NCBI GenBank assembly: GCA_902612965.1
Contig: CACMFN010000004.1
Coordinates: forward strand, 1-64,000
Direction of reading: 5' to 3'
Source of the DNA: an uncultured SAR116 cluster alpha proteobacterium
GTDB lineage: Bacteria; Pseudomonadota; Alphaproteobacteria; Puniceispirillales; GCA-002684695
DNA: 64,000 nt
A program made the position numbers and the translations under genes. Below, in pieces: positions 23,372-31,871 of this stretch (the first letter of the stretch is position 1; each line of letters opens with the position of its first letter). The notes beneath the pieces are model-generated. The model searched no databases, had not been told where the DNA came from, and saw nothing but the letters and a program-made list of their open reading frames with translations.

Positions 23372-24514
23372 TTAAAACTCCATAAAGGTAATTGTTTTTC
23401 CATAATAGTTTTTAATATTACGTGATAAATTTAAAGGCATTAAACTAGATTGATTTGGTCCAACATCAATCACTTCAAAAACTGAAAAGGGTGTATCTCT
23501 TGACTCTGAAAGTGCCAAATCACCCAGACTAATTCCTTGGTTGGAACCAAGATTAACTTTAATCGTATTTTCAGTATCTGAAGGTTGTGCGATCGAAGCT
23601 AGACTTGCACATTTTAAATTCTCATTAATTTCTGATGGGATATCATTGAAGGCATTCGTTAAACTATTTATTATATTTTTTCTTTCGGGGCGACTTAGCA
23701 CATTTATTGTTTTAAAAAGTGTTTTCCTTGGACCAATATAACTTAATGCATCTTTTGAGGTTTTATAAATCTCTTTATTATTGCTGATGTCTTTAATAAT
23801 AATATTAGCTGTAATCTTTAAGTATTCTTCTAATTTTAAAGTTGATAGATTTGTTGAGTGAAGATGTTGTGTAGGCTCAATTATATATTTAGCTTCAAGA
23901 GATAAATCTGCGGGTTTATAATTAACAACGTCGCCAGTTAAAACACTGTAATCAAAATCATTGAGTGTTAATTTTTTATTATTAATATTTAGTTTTGTAT
24001 CATTTGCATTAATTATTTCGAGTTCATTAAATATAGATAAGTCTTCGATCATTTTTTTGTAAATTTGATTTGGTAGATATTGAGACCATGCTGGAGAGCT
24101 TTGGTTTATGTATACCTCTGGTTTAAAAGCGATCAGTGTTGATATTTTTCTAGAAGAGCAACCTATTTGATTATTATTTTTTCCAACTAAAGCTCTAATT
24201 GTTACTTCATAATGCTGATCAGAAATGACCTCATCTATAATTGTATAGTCAAGAATACCTGAAGCTGGTTGAACAATAACTTCTTCTCTTAAATTTGAAA
24301 AATTATCTATAAGGCTGTATCCAGAAACTTTAGCCCCTCCCTCAAGTGCCGCTAGATATAAAGCGTCCTCTAAGGCAGTATTCTTTGAGAGAAGTGGAGA
24401 ATTGTCTTCAATTACAGAACGACCTGTTACTTCCACAAATTTTACTTGCCCATAAACCAAAAACGGGAAAGTTATATATAAAAGAAAAATAATTTTTATA
24501 AAAAAATTTAACAT
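23372..24514 (-). CDS. flgT: FlgT-like periplasmic ring protein
   Basis: 380 residues with a signal peptide ending near residue 22. The N-terminal domain V-E-V-T-G-R-S-V-I ... N-T-A-L-E-D-A-L-Y-L-A-A-L-E-G-G-A-K-V-S matches the FlgT N-domain, with V-T-I-R-A-L-V closing it. The middle and C-terminal parts fit the other FlgT domains (G-S-N-Q-G-I-S-L-G-D near residue 320). In Vibrio FlgT makes the H ring around the basal body together with FlgO and FlgP. It follows the flgP gene at 24548 here, which supports the assignment. Confidence 0.8.
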   Translation of the reverse strand: MLNFFIKIIFLLYITFPFLVYGQVKFVEVTGRSVIEDNSPLLSKNTALEDALYLAALEGGAKVSGYSLIDNFSNLREEVIVQPASGILDYTIIDEVISDQHYEVTIRALVGKNNNQIGCSSRKISTLIAFKPEVYINQSSPAWSQYLPNQIYKKMIEDLSIFNELEIINANDTKLNINNKKLTLNDFDYSVLTGDVVNYKPADLSLEAKYIIEPTQHLHSTNLSTLKLEEYLKITANIIIKDISNNKEIYKTSKDALSYIGPRKTLFKTINVLSRPERKNIINSLTNAFNDIPSEINENLKCASLASIAQPSDTENTIKVNLGSNQGISLGDLALSESRDTPFSVFEVIDVGPNQSSLMPLNLSRNIKNYYGKTITFMEF

Positions 24515-24547
24515 TTATTAATTTAATCTTTGAAAGGTTCTATAAAA

Positions 24548-25120
24548 TTATGCTTGTCTCGCAACACTTAAGAGATAAGTCATCATCTCGCGATCAATCT
24601 CTAATACTATTTCATAAGTGTCTGCACCTGTCGGATTAATTCTTACTGTTCTGGCTCCTCTAATTGTGCCAGTTACAACACCTCTAAAAGTATCATTTTG
24701 AACCATCAAATCAACAACTGTAGTATTACTGTCTACTTGTAATCCATGAATTTGCTCAGCAAGGTCTCTCATAGCAGCCATTCTTGCGGCTCTTATAGCC
24801 ATTAACCTTTTTTGAGCATCTGATCTGCCTGGTTGAGTACTAACAACAGCGTATCCTACAGCAGTCAGTGTTGGTATTTCCTCTACTGAAGCATCTAAAA
24901 CCTGCTGAGCTACTATTAGATTATCAGTTTGGCTAGAAGTGGATTTACTTTTTTCGTTATTTTCGGGTTTAAGAGTATTTACAAAAGATGATAAAGGATC
25001 TTTAGCTCCATTGTTATAAGATATATCAGGTTGATAACTACATCCCGTAAACAATAAAGATCCCGAAATCAAACAAGTTGAAGTTAATAAGTAAAAATTC
25101 TTTTTTAATTTGTTGTTCAT
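24548..25120 (-). CDS. flgP: FlgP-like outer membrane lipoprotein
   Basis: 190 residues with the lipobox L-F-T-G-C (residues 23-27) and the LPP20-type domain V-G-Y-A-V-V-S-T-Q-P-G-R-S-D-A-Q-K-R-L-M-A-I-R-A-A-R-M-A-A-M-R-D-L-A-E-Q-I-H-G. FlgP forms an outer membrane-associated ring in Vibrio and Campylobacter flagella. FlgO is not seen. A sigma54-type promoter (25165-25180) lies 45 bases upstream, so this gene heads the flgP-flgT-LysM-flgA run. Confidence 0.82.
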   Translation of the reverse strand: MNNKLKKNFYLLTSTCLISGSLLFTGCSYQPDISYNNGAKDPLSSFVNTLKPENNEKSKSTSSQTDNLIVAQQVLDASVEEIPTLTAVGYAVVSTQPGRSDAQKRLMAIRAARMAAMRDLAEQIHGLQVDSNTTVVDLMVQNDTFRGVVTGTIRGARTVRINPTGADTYEIVLEIDREMMTYLLSVARQA

Positions 25121-25164
25121 GAACTTACTCCATAATGATCTATTCGAATATCAACATTTTGGAA

Positions 25165-25180
25165 TGCATATTTCATGCCA
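25165..25180 (-). promoter_or_regulatory. Sigma54-type promoter of flgP
   Basis: TGGCAT-GAAAT-ATGCA on the minus strand, GG and GC ten bases apart. The start is predicted near 25154, 34 bases before the flgP ATG. Confidence 0.6.
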
Positions 25181-25218
25181 GTAAACTTTAATTAATCAAT
25201 TATTCAACTTAAATTTGG

Positions 25219-25235
25219 TTGGCATATAACTTGCC
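25219..25235 (+). promoter_or_regulatory. Sigma54-type promoter of the flhA operon
   Basis: TTGGCAT-ATAAC-TTGCC on the plus strand, one base from consensus. The predicted start is near 25246, leaving a leader of about 158 bases before flhA. The leader is AT-rich and shows no other clear element. The flgP promoter lies back to back about 40 bases away. Confidence 0.65.
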
Positions 25236-25403
25236 TTACATGAATAAGAAAAAGTTTAAATTGATACTTATTTAACTAGAAAGAATTATAATTTAAATGC
25301 CAAAAAATTTTACAAATAAGCTTCAAATCAAGTCAAATACTGACATTTTAACAATGTTTGTAATTATTCAAAATAGTCATAATTTTGACCAGGAGAATAC
25401 GTC

Positions 25404-27503
25404 ATGGAAATGACACTTAGGCGTCTTGGGCTACATCAAATAAGTCCAGTAATAAAAAATATGGGACTTCCTCTTGGTATATTAATGCTTGTTGCAATGA
25501 TGGTTCTGCCTTTGCCATCTTTTTTACTAGATATATTTTTCACAAGTAATATTTTACTTTCTTTACTAATCCTGATGGTTGCAATGAACGCATTCAGGCC
25601 ATTAGATTTTTCAAGTTTCCCAACTATTTTGCTTTTTGCAACCATACTAAGATTGGGTTTGAATGTAGCATCGACAAGAGTTGTGCTTAGCCAAGGTCAT
25701 ACTGGTACAGATGCAGCTGGTAAAGTTATCGAAGCATTTGGAGCTTTTGTTGTTGCTGGGAATTATGTTGTTGGTATTTTTGTATTTATAATTTTAGTCA
25801 TAATTAACCTTCTAGTAATTACAAAAGGTGCTGGTCGTGTTTCAGAAGTTTCTGCTAGATTCACCCTAGATGCAATGCCCGGAAAACAAATGGCTATTGA
25901 CGCCGATCTAAACGCAGGAGCTCTAACCACAGAAGAGGCAAAGCAAAGAAGGGAAGAAATTTCAAAAGAGTCTGACTTTTACGGATCAATGGATGGTGCG
26001 TCTAAATTTGTTAAAGGAGATGCTATAGCTGGCATTTTAATTTTAATTATTAATATTTTGGGTGGTCTAATTATTGGTATATGGCTACATGGTTTAGGCA
26101 TAGAAGAGGCGGCTAATACATATTTTCTTCTTTCAGTTGGAGATGGTCTTGTAGCACAAATACCTTCATTACTTTTAGCAATCGCTACTGCGATTATAGT
26201 AACACGTGTATCTGAAACACAGAATTTAGGCGAACACATTAGTAAGCAAATGAACCTCTCCAGAGCATGGCTCCCAGTTTCAGGTGTTTTAATCCTTATA
26301 GGAATTGTTCCAGGTATGCCAAATACTTTATTTTTGATTGCAGGATTTGGAGCTGCATTAGCTAGCTTTCTTTCACGCAGATCAGAAACCATTGAAGAAG
26401 AACAAGAATTAGAGAAGCTATCAGCACCAGAAGAAAATGAATCTGAAGAGAAAATTAATTTATCTGAAATTGCTGATAATTCACCTATTTCTGTTCAGCT
26501 TGGTTATGGGCTGATTGGAATGGTTGATGAAGAAAGTGGTGGTCCATTGGTAAATAGAATAACAGGTATAAGAAAGCAAGTTTCTAAAGATCTTGGTTTT
26601 ATTATCCCTGCTGTGAGGGTTAAAGATGATTTAACGCTTCCTGCAAATCAGTATAGAATTAGAGTTGGTCAGACAATTGTTGGTGAGGATACAATTTATC
26701 CAGACAGAAAATTAGCAATACCAGGAGATAATAGCAAAGTTAAAATATCTGGTATTGAGGTTATAGACCCTTCTTTTGGAATGGAAGCAATTTGGATTGA
26801 AAGTCATAAAAAAGCAGAGGCAGAGGCAAATGGTTATATGGTTGTCGAACCAGAATCAGTTCTTGCAACACATTTTAGTAGAATACTATTTAGGAATGCC
26901 GGAAAGTTAATCGGACAAGACGATGTACAGTCATTATTAGACAATTTATCAGAGAGTGCACCTCAACTTGTTCAATCAGTTATCCCAAAAATTGTACCAC
27001 TTCATAGTTTGACAGGTGTTTTAAGGTTGCTATTAGATGAAAGAGTTCCAATAAGTGATCTCAGGCAGGTTTTAGAAACTTTATCAGGAATGAATTTAAC
27101 TAATATGAGTATTCAAGATATGGCAGAGGCGTTAAGACCTGACTTAGCTGGTTTATTAATTCAAAGATTGGCACCTTTAAATGACCCTTTACCTGTAATA
27201 ACCTTTTCTTCAGGGCTTGAGCATATGCTAATTGGCATGGTTCGCCAAAGTGGTGAAGAAGGATTAGTACTTGATAATGCTTTGGCTCAAAAATTAATAA
27301 CTTCTTTAGTTCAAGCAAATGAAAAGATTGGTGCAGAAGGAAAACAAGCAGCTTTGGTTGTTTCTCCTGCAATTAGAAAACAAATATCCTCAATTGTTAG
27401 ACAACATATAGAGGATATAATTGTAATGGGTTTCACTGAACTGCCAGATAACAGAAAAATCAATATTGTTGCTTCTATAGGCGAAGACATAGAAAAAGAA
27501 TAA
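25404..27503 (+). CDS. flhA: Flagellar export gate protein FlhA
   Basis: 699 residues, the normal size. The N-terminal half has about eight membrane segments and the FHIPEP signature region (A-T-I-L-R-L-G-L-N-V-A-S-T-R, then G-K-Q-M-A-I-D-A-D-L-N-A-G). The C-terminal half is the cytoplasmic docking domain with L-A-T-H-F-S-R-I-L and Q-L-V-Q-S-V-I-P-K-I-V. It forms the nonameric gate of the flagellar type III export apparatus. AGGAG precedes the ATG. The stop overlaps an in-frame ATG of the flhF region. Confidence 0.97.
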   Translation: MEMTLRRLGLHQISPVIKNMGLPLGILMLVAMMVLPLPSFLLDIFFTSNILLSLLILMVAMNAFRPLDFSSFPTILLFATILRLGLNVASTRVVLSQGHTGTDAAGKVIEAFGAFVVAGNYVVGIFVFIILVIINLLVITKGAGRVSEVSARFTLDAMPGKQMAIDADLNAGALTTEEAKQRREEISKESDFYGSMDGASKFVKGDAIAGILILIINILGGLIIGIWLHGLGIEEAANTYFLLSVGDGLVAQIPSLLLAIATAIIVTRVSETQNLGEHISKQMNLSRAWLPVSGVLILIGIVPGMPNTLFLIAGFGAALASFLSRRSETIEEEQELEKLSAPEENESEEKINLSEIADNSPISVQLGYGLIGMVDEESGGPLVNRITGIRKQVSKDLGFIIPAVRVKDDLTLPANQYRIRVGQTIVGEDTIYPDRKLAIPGDNSKVKISGIEVIDPSFGMEAIWIESHKKAEAEANGYMVVEPESVLATHFSRILFRNAGKLIGQDDVQSLLDNLSESAPQLVQSVIPKIVPLHSLTGVLRLLLDERVPISDLRQVLETLSGMNLTNMSIQDMAEALRPDLAGLLIQRLAPLNDPLPVITFSSGLEHMLIGMVRQSGEEGLVLDNALAQKLITSLVQANEKIGAEGKQAALVVSPAIRKQISSIVRQHIEDIIVMGFTELPDNRKINIVASIGEDIEKE

Positions 27504-27504
27504 T

Positions 27505-27510
27505 GGAGGA
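27505..27510 (+). promoter_or_regulatory. Shine-Dalgarno deciding the FlhF start
   Basis: GGAGGA just after the flhA stop, 4 bases before ATG at 27515. The ATG at 27503 overlaps this site and has no site of its own. Confidence 0.6.
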
Positions 27511-27514
27511 TAAA

Positions 27515-28624
27515 ATGACAACTACAACAGTAATAGCGAAAGATACTTCATCTGCAATGGATGATATAATGTCAAAATTAGGTGATGACGCTGTAATTCT
27601 TTCTACAAAACATAAAGATGGTAAAGTTCATATGACAGCTACCACAGAGAATGTTTCAACAACTCCAAGGAGATTAAAGCCAAGTCAACAGTTTTCAAAA
27701 ATTTTTGAAAGTAGGATGTTGAATGATCAATTTTTAAATCAAGATAAGCCTTTAGAATTAGAAGAAGCGTTCAATGATACAGGTGCAAGCACAGCACAGT
27801 TGTCAGCACTTAGATCTGAAATACAAGAAATAAAAAATATGTTGTCAGGTGTTGTTGTTACTGAGCCTCAGAACCTAAATGATAATATTGCTTCAACATC
27901 TGCATTAAAGCTAAGGCAATCTGGTTTTAGTCCAAAAGTTGTTAAAAGACTTGAGAAAAGCTTTATAGGAAAAGATTTTGAAAGTGGTAGAGTTTCTTTT
28001 TTAAGATCATTAGCAAAAACACTAGTTCCAAATGACATAGAAAATTTAAAAGACAAACAAATATTTTACATAATTGGTCCTTCTGGAAGTGGTAAAACTA
28101 CGTTGGCTGCAAAATTAGCAGCGTTACTTGCAGACACAACTAAATCAAATTCAATAATTATGTCAGAAATTAATAATGGTAATGGCCAAATAAGTGATAG
28201 TTTAAGAGGATATGCTAGGCTACTAAATTTGAAGACATCCATCGTAGCAAAAAATAAAGCTCCTGAACATGAGTTTGATAGTCAGAAAACTATTGTAGAT
28301 GTATCAGCAAATTTATCGGAATCAATTGAAAGCATAGCATCATCTAAGAAAATCTTCGGACATAAAAATGTATGTGTTATTATGGCAGTTCCAGGGGGTA
28401 GTAGCAATAAGCTCATAGGCAGCCTTCATAAAGACGCTGAAAAACTTGAACCAATAATAGCTTTGTCTAAATTAGATGAATGTGAAATAGGTCCAGAAGA
28501 ATTTTCAAAATTATCTGAATTAGACTCAAAAATTGGAATTATTACTGGTACAAATAATATAGTTGGTTCATTAGCTGTATCGAGTGAAAATATAATAACA
28601 CAATACTTAAAAGAGAACTGCTAA
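27515..28624 (+). CDS. flhF: SRP-family GTPase-like FlhF
   Basis: 369 residues from the ATG at 27515, which has the ribosome binding site. An N-terminal basic/variable B region is followed by the N-G domain: P-loop G-P-S-G-S-G-K-T-T at 188-196 and L-S-K-L-D-E as the G4 motif. FlhF sets the site and number of polar flagella, usually with FlhG, encoded next. The G3 motif, normally D-T-A-G, reads D-V-S-A here, so GTP hydrolysis may be weakened or absent. Position between flhA and flhG makes the family call secure. Confidence 0.9.
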   Translation: MTTTTVIAKDTSSAMDDIMSKLGDDAVILSTKHKDGKVHMTATTENVSTTPRRLKPSQQFSKIFESRMLNDQFLNQDKPLELEEAFNDTGASTAQLSALRSEIQEIKNMLSGVVVTEPQNLNDNIASTSALKLRQSGFSPKVVKRLEKSFIGKDFESGRVSFLRSLAKTLVPNDIENLKDKQIFYIIGPSGSGKTTLAAKLAALLADTTKSNSIIMSEINNGNGQISDSLRGYARLLNLKTSIVAKNKAPEHEFDSQKTIVDVSANLSESIESIASSKKIFGHKNVCVIMAVPGGSSNKLIGSLHKDAEKLEPIIALSKLDECEIGPEEFSKLSELDSKIGIITGTNNIVGSLAVSSENIITQYLKENC

Positions 28625-28646
28625 AAAACTTTACGGATATAATATT

Positions 28647-29423
28647 ATGGCAATAGCATTAGCAATAGCTAGCGGAAAAGGTGGAGTTGGCAAAACAACT
28701 GTTTCAGTAAATCTTGCTTTAGCTCTAGCACAGGCAGGTAAAAGAGTAGTCTTATTAGATGCTGATTTTGGAATGGCAAATTCACATGTTCTTTTGGGAA
28801 TTAATCCCAAATTGAATATAGCTAATTATTTAGATGGATCTGCATTAGTTAGTGATTTGATTATTGAAGCCCCATACAATCTGAAATTTATTGCTGGTGG
28901 CACAGCGGTAAATGATATTTTAAACACTCAGGAAAAAGATAGATATAAAGTTATTAGAGGAATGCAGGATCTTTCAAATGAAACAGATATACTTGTTGTA
29001 GACTGTGCTGCCGGAGGTGCTGATAGTACTCTTGATTTTGTCTCTGCTTCCGATCAGGTGTTAATTGTTTTAGAGGGAGAGCCAACCAGTATGATGGATG
29101 CTTATTCTTTAATCAAAATTCTAAATCAAGAAAAAGGTGTTAAGAAATTTTCAATTTTCATTAATAAAGCCTCTAGTGAACTAGAAGCAAAACAAAATTT
29201 TGAAGTTTTTTCTAAAAATCTAGTTCATAAATTTTTAGATGCAAGAGCTTATTATGCTGGTTTCTTACCTATGTCAAAAGTCTTAAAACAGGCAGTTATA
29301 ATGAAAAAACCAGTTATGATACATAATAGAAAGTCTAAAGAGGGTATTGCATTTCAAAAGTTAGCTGGAGTAATCTTGAAAGCACCGAGGAATGATAAAA
29401 AGGGTATCTGTTTTTTTGAATAA
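28647..29423 (+). CDS. flhG: MinD-like ATPase FlhG
   Basis: 258 residues. The deviant Walker A motif K-G-G-V-G-K-T-T is at residues 11-18, L-L-D-A-D-F-G-M-A-N follows at 36-45, and V-V-D-C-A-A-G is the switch II region. It is the ParA/MinD-type regulator of flagellar number (also called FleN or YlxH). The N-terminal DQAxxLR-type extension that activates FlhF is missing, because the protein begins directly at the P-loop strand. This may go together with the altered G3 motif in FlhF. It lies 22 bases after flhF and before fliA. Confidence 0.92.
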   Translation: MAIALAIASGKGGVGKTTVSVNLALALAQAGKRVVLLDADFGMANSHVLLGINPKLNIANYLDGSALVSDLIIEAPYNLKFIAGGTAVNDILNTQEKDRYKVIRGMQDLSNETDILVVDCAAGGADSTLDFVSASDQVLIVLEGEPTSMMDAYSLIKILNQEKGVKKFSIFINKASSELEAKQNFEVFSKNLVHKFLDARAYYAGFLPMSKVLKQAVIMKKPVMIHNRKSKEGIAFQKLAGVILKAPRNDKKGICFFE

Positions 29424-29440
29424 CATATATAAATTTTATT

Positions 29441-30148
29441 ATGGATATTAAGACATACTCCGAAACTTCAAAAGATATTAATATATTAATTGAAAACAAT
29501 ATGGGCCTTGTAAGGAAAATCGCTTGGCACATGCATGGAAGGGTTAAGTCTGCTGTTGAAATTGAAGATTTAATCCAAATTGGAATGTATGGCTTGGTTA
29601 CAGCTGCTCAAAACTATGTAGTCAAAGAAGGTGTTTCTTTTGCAAGTTATGCTGGAATAAGAATTAGAGGTGAAATCGTAGATCACCTTAGACGTAATTC
29701 AAACCTCTGCAGAACTACTATTCAAATGCAACAAAAATACAATGCAAGTTTTGAAAAGTTATCAAGGCAGTTACAAAGAGAGCCTAAAAACAGTGAAATA
29801 GCAAAAGATATGGGTTTAGAGGCATCTGAATTAGATAATTGGGAACAAGCCTTTGCAGCTAATACACATCAATCTTTAGATAGTGTATATGACGAATTTT
29901 CAATCTGGTTTGCTTCTAATGATCAAAGCCCTGAGGATGAACTATCTGAAACTGAACTAAGACAAAACTTAGTTGAAGCTCTTAAAACACTTCCTGAAAG
30001 AGAGGCTATGTTAGTTCAACTATATTATGTTGAAGAGCTGAATGTTTATGAAATTGCTGAAGTACTAGAAATAACGACTGGTAGAGTATCTCAAATAAAG
30101 AAAAGTGCTATATCCAGATTAAGAGAATTTATTCAAAAAATAAACTAG
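29441..30148 (+). CDS. fliA: Flagellar sigma factor FliA (sigma28)
   Basis: 235 residues with sigma regions 2 (I-E-D-L-I-Q-I-G-M-Y-G-L ... F-A-S-Y-A-G-I-R-I-R-G-E-I-V-D-H-L-R), 3 and 4 (L-P-E-R-E-A-M-L-V-Q-L-Y-Y-V-E-E-L-N ... I-T-T-G-R-V-S-Q-I-K-K-S-A). It directs transcription of late flagellar genes; the two flagellins here have matching promoters. FlgM at 21856 is its antagonist. It is fourth in the flhA-flhF-flhG-fliA operon. Confidence 0.96.
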   Translation: MDIKTYSETSKDINILIENNMGLVRKIAWHMHGRVKSAVEIEDLIQIGMYGLVTAAQNYVVKEGVSFASYAGIRIRGEIVDHLRRNSNLCRTTIQMQQKYNASFEKLSRQLQREPKNSEIAKDMGLEASELDNWEQAFAANTHQSLDSVYDEFSIWFASNDQSPEDELSETELRQNLVEALKTLPEREAMLVQLYYVEELNVYEIAEVLEITTGRVSQIKKSAISRLREFIQKIN

Positions 30149-30154
30149 TCCCAT

Positions 30155-30553
30155 ATGTTTAAAAAACAGAAAATGAGCACTATAAGTATTTCTGTCTTCT
30201 CAGCTGATTTGAAACTTATTGGCTTTGAAAATAGAAGAGAGCTTCATTTATCATGTGGCTTGGTCAATATAGCTCGAGGTAATTGCAATGTAATAATGAG
30301 GCCTGACACAAATAATATTAACGGAGAAATATTAATTTCTTCAGAGAGGCCAGTTATGAATGCAAATTTATCTGTGCCTCCTATTTTATTTGATCAAGTG
30401 CATAGTGCATTAAAAAATAATGTTGATAGACCTCTACAATTAATTCTATTATTGGATAAATATCTTCAAATAGATAATCATGGTGTATTAACAATAACTG
30501 ATAGTATTAAAGCAAAAATAGAAGATATATCTTGGATACTTCCAATTAGATAA
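30155..30553 (+). CDS. Unrecognised protein downstream of fliA
   Basis: 132 residues from ATG 30155, with an alternative ATG at 30173 (M7); neither has a clear ribosome binding site. It has no signal peptide or membrane segment. The sequence alternates short strands and helices (S-I-S-V-F-S-A-D-L-K-L-I-G-F-E, then R-P-L-Q-L-I-L-L-L-D-K-Y-L). I do not recognise the family. It follows fliA by 6 bases, so it belongs to the flhA operon, and it ends two bases from the convergent rod gene. Confidence 0.6.
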   Translation: MFKKQKMSTISISVFSADLKLIGFENRRELHLSCGLVNIARGNCNVIMRPDTNNINGEILISSERPVMNANLSVPPILFDQVHSALKNNVDRPLQLILLLDKYLQIDNHGVLTITDSIKAKIEDISWILPIR

Positions 30554-30554
30554 A

Positions 30555-31361
30555 TCAACCCATTATACTTCTTACCATTTCAACTTCAGTTTGAAGCAAT
30601 CTAGAAGCGCCACTAAATAATTGTTGGGCTTTAATCATAGTAGTTAATTCGTTAGAAACATCGGTGTTTGAACTTTCAATGGAACCAGCTTGAAATTTGC
30701 CAAAACCGTCTTCATCACCACTTCCAATTAATGGCACACCACTTTTATCGGTTTCTTTAAATCTGTTAGTTCCAAGTTCTTTAAGTTCTGAAGGATTAGA
30801 AAATCTTGCTAGAGCAAGTTGCCCAATTCTTTTGACTGTTTTCATCCCATAAGTTGCTTCAATGATGCCTGAGGGAAAAACTTTGATATTAGAGACTAAT
30901 ATTCTCTCTCCATTATCATTCAAAGTACTAAATGGTATGTTAATAGATGATAGGTTTTGAGTAAGACCATTTTCTGTTTGAATTCTTCCTAAATATGGAA
31001 GTCCATCTGAAGTAAGAAGATTACCTTTTTCATCAAGGTTAATAGCGCCATCTCTTGTGTAATAGGGCTTATTAATACCCTCTGGAGGACCAAGCACAAA
31101 CATGCCATTACCAATTACTGATAAGTCTAAAGCACCATCTGTCTGGATAAGTGCACCTTGAGAGTGAATTCTAGATGATTTGGCTATATTGCTGCCCATA
31201 CCACTGGCAGGTGTTATGCCATCCAATGCCAAACTATACTGGTCATGAAATCTGCCAGCACTTGTTTTAAAACCTGTTGTTTTTGCATTAGCCAAATTGT
31301 TTGAAACTAAAGAAAGTTCGTGCTGCGCAACATTTATACCTGATCTAATTATACCTAACAT
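30555..31361 (-). CDS. Extra FlgE/F/G-family rod protein
   Basis: 268 residues. The N-terminus R-S-G-I-N-V-A-Q-H-E-L-S-L-V-S-N-N-L-A-N-A-K-T-T-G-F-K and C-terminus I-E-S-S-N-T-D-V-S-N-E-L-T-T-M-I-K-A-Q-Q-L-F place it in the rod/hook family, with D-L-S-V-I-G-N-G-M-F-V in the middle. It is distinct from FlgF (13217) and FlgG (12339), so the window has three rod-type paralogues besides FlgE. The start at 31361 has an AAAGGA site 8 bases upstream. An in-frame ATG at 31394 lies upstream of the predicted transcription start. It stands alone behind a sigma54-type promoter. Confidence 0.88.
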   Translation of the reverse strand: MLGIIRSGINVAQHELSLVSNNLANAKTTGFKTSAGRFHDQYSLALDGITPASGMGSNIAKSSRIHSQGALIQTDGALDLSVIGNGMFVLGPPEGINKPYYTRDGAINLDEKGNLLTSDGLPYLGRIQTENGLTQNLSSINIPFSTLNDNGERILVSNIKVFPSGIIEATYGMKTVKRIGQLALARFSNPSELKELGTNRFKETDKSGVPLIGSGDEDGFGKFQAGSIESSNTDVSNELTTMIKAQQLFSGASRLLQTEVEMVRSIMG

Positions 31362-31369
31362 TAAATAAA

Positions 31370-31375
31370 TCCTTT
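31370..31375 (-). promoter_or_regulatory. Shine-Dalgarno of the extra rod gene
   Basis: AAAGGA on the minus strand, 8 bases before the ATG at 31361. It decides between this start and an ATG 33 bases further upstream. Confidence 0.55.
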
Positions 31376-31394
31376 GCTGAATATGAATAATCAC

Positions 31395-31410
31395 TGCAAG
31401 AGATATGCCA
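31395..31410 (-). promoter_or_regulatory. Sigma54-type promoter of the extra rod gene
   Basis: TGGCAT-ATCTC-TTGCA on the minus strand, one mismatch from consensus. The start is predicted near 31384, between the two candidate ATGs of the gene. Confidence 0.65.
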
Positions 31411-31481
31411 TCTAAAGACTTGTAAAAATTATAGTGATCTGTATTTTATAATTTATGAAATTTATAGTAATAACTTAAAAT

Positions 31482-31871
31482 ATGACAAATAAAAATCAAT
31501 CTACTGCATTGGTGCCAACACCAAAGTTACATGCGCCCGCAATAAAAAAATCATCTCATGTTTCAACTATAAAACTCGTCAATGATAAAACTATTTTAGA
31601 AGATAAAGAAGAAGTCAGAACTAAACTTCCTGATATTTTAGGTAGAGTTCTAGCTTGCATATGGATTGATCCTGAATTTTACCATTCTTTCGCTAATGAT
31701 CCCAAAAGTACTCTAGAAAAGAATGGAGTTTTTTTGCCACAAGATATTTTTTTAGATTTTGAGAAGCCTAGGGCTGATAGGCCTAAAGTAGTTGTCTACG
31801 AGAAAAAAAAGGACTCTAAATTTAAATTAAGAGTAATGTATCTCCAATTAGTTATGGTGGCTGGTCGATAA
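31482..31871 (+). CDS. NHLP-like (nitrile hydratase leader-like) small protein
   Basis: 129 residues. Residues 50-95 (L-G-R-V-L-A-C-I-W-I-D-P-E-F-Y-H-S-F-A-N-D-P-K-S-T-L-E-K-N-G-V-F-L-P) resemble the nitrile-hydratase-alpha-like leader fold known from NHLP peptide natural-product precursors. There is no Cys-rich or Gly-rich core afterwards and no maturation enzyme nearby, so a peptide natural product is unlikely. The N-terminal 45 residues are low complexity. Its stop overlaps the start of the Sel1-like gene by one base. The function is unknown. Confidence 0.55.
   Translation: MTNKNQSTALVPTPKLHAPAIKKSSHVSTIKLVNDKTILEDKEEVRTKLPDILGRVLACIWIDPEFYHSFANDPKSTLEKNGVFLPQDIFLDFEKPRADRPKVVVYEKKKDSKFKLRVMYLQLVMVAGR

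Noticed and set aside
25979-26392. 137-codon minus-strand frame inside flhA
   Set aside because: Antisense to a conserved FlhA membrane and linker region; no start site signal and no recognisable protein pattern.
31482-31871. Peptide natural-product (RiPP) precursor
   Set aside because: The protein has an NHLP-like segment but no core peptide pattern, and no cyclodehydratase, lanthionine or radical SAM maturase is adjacent.
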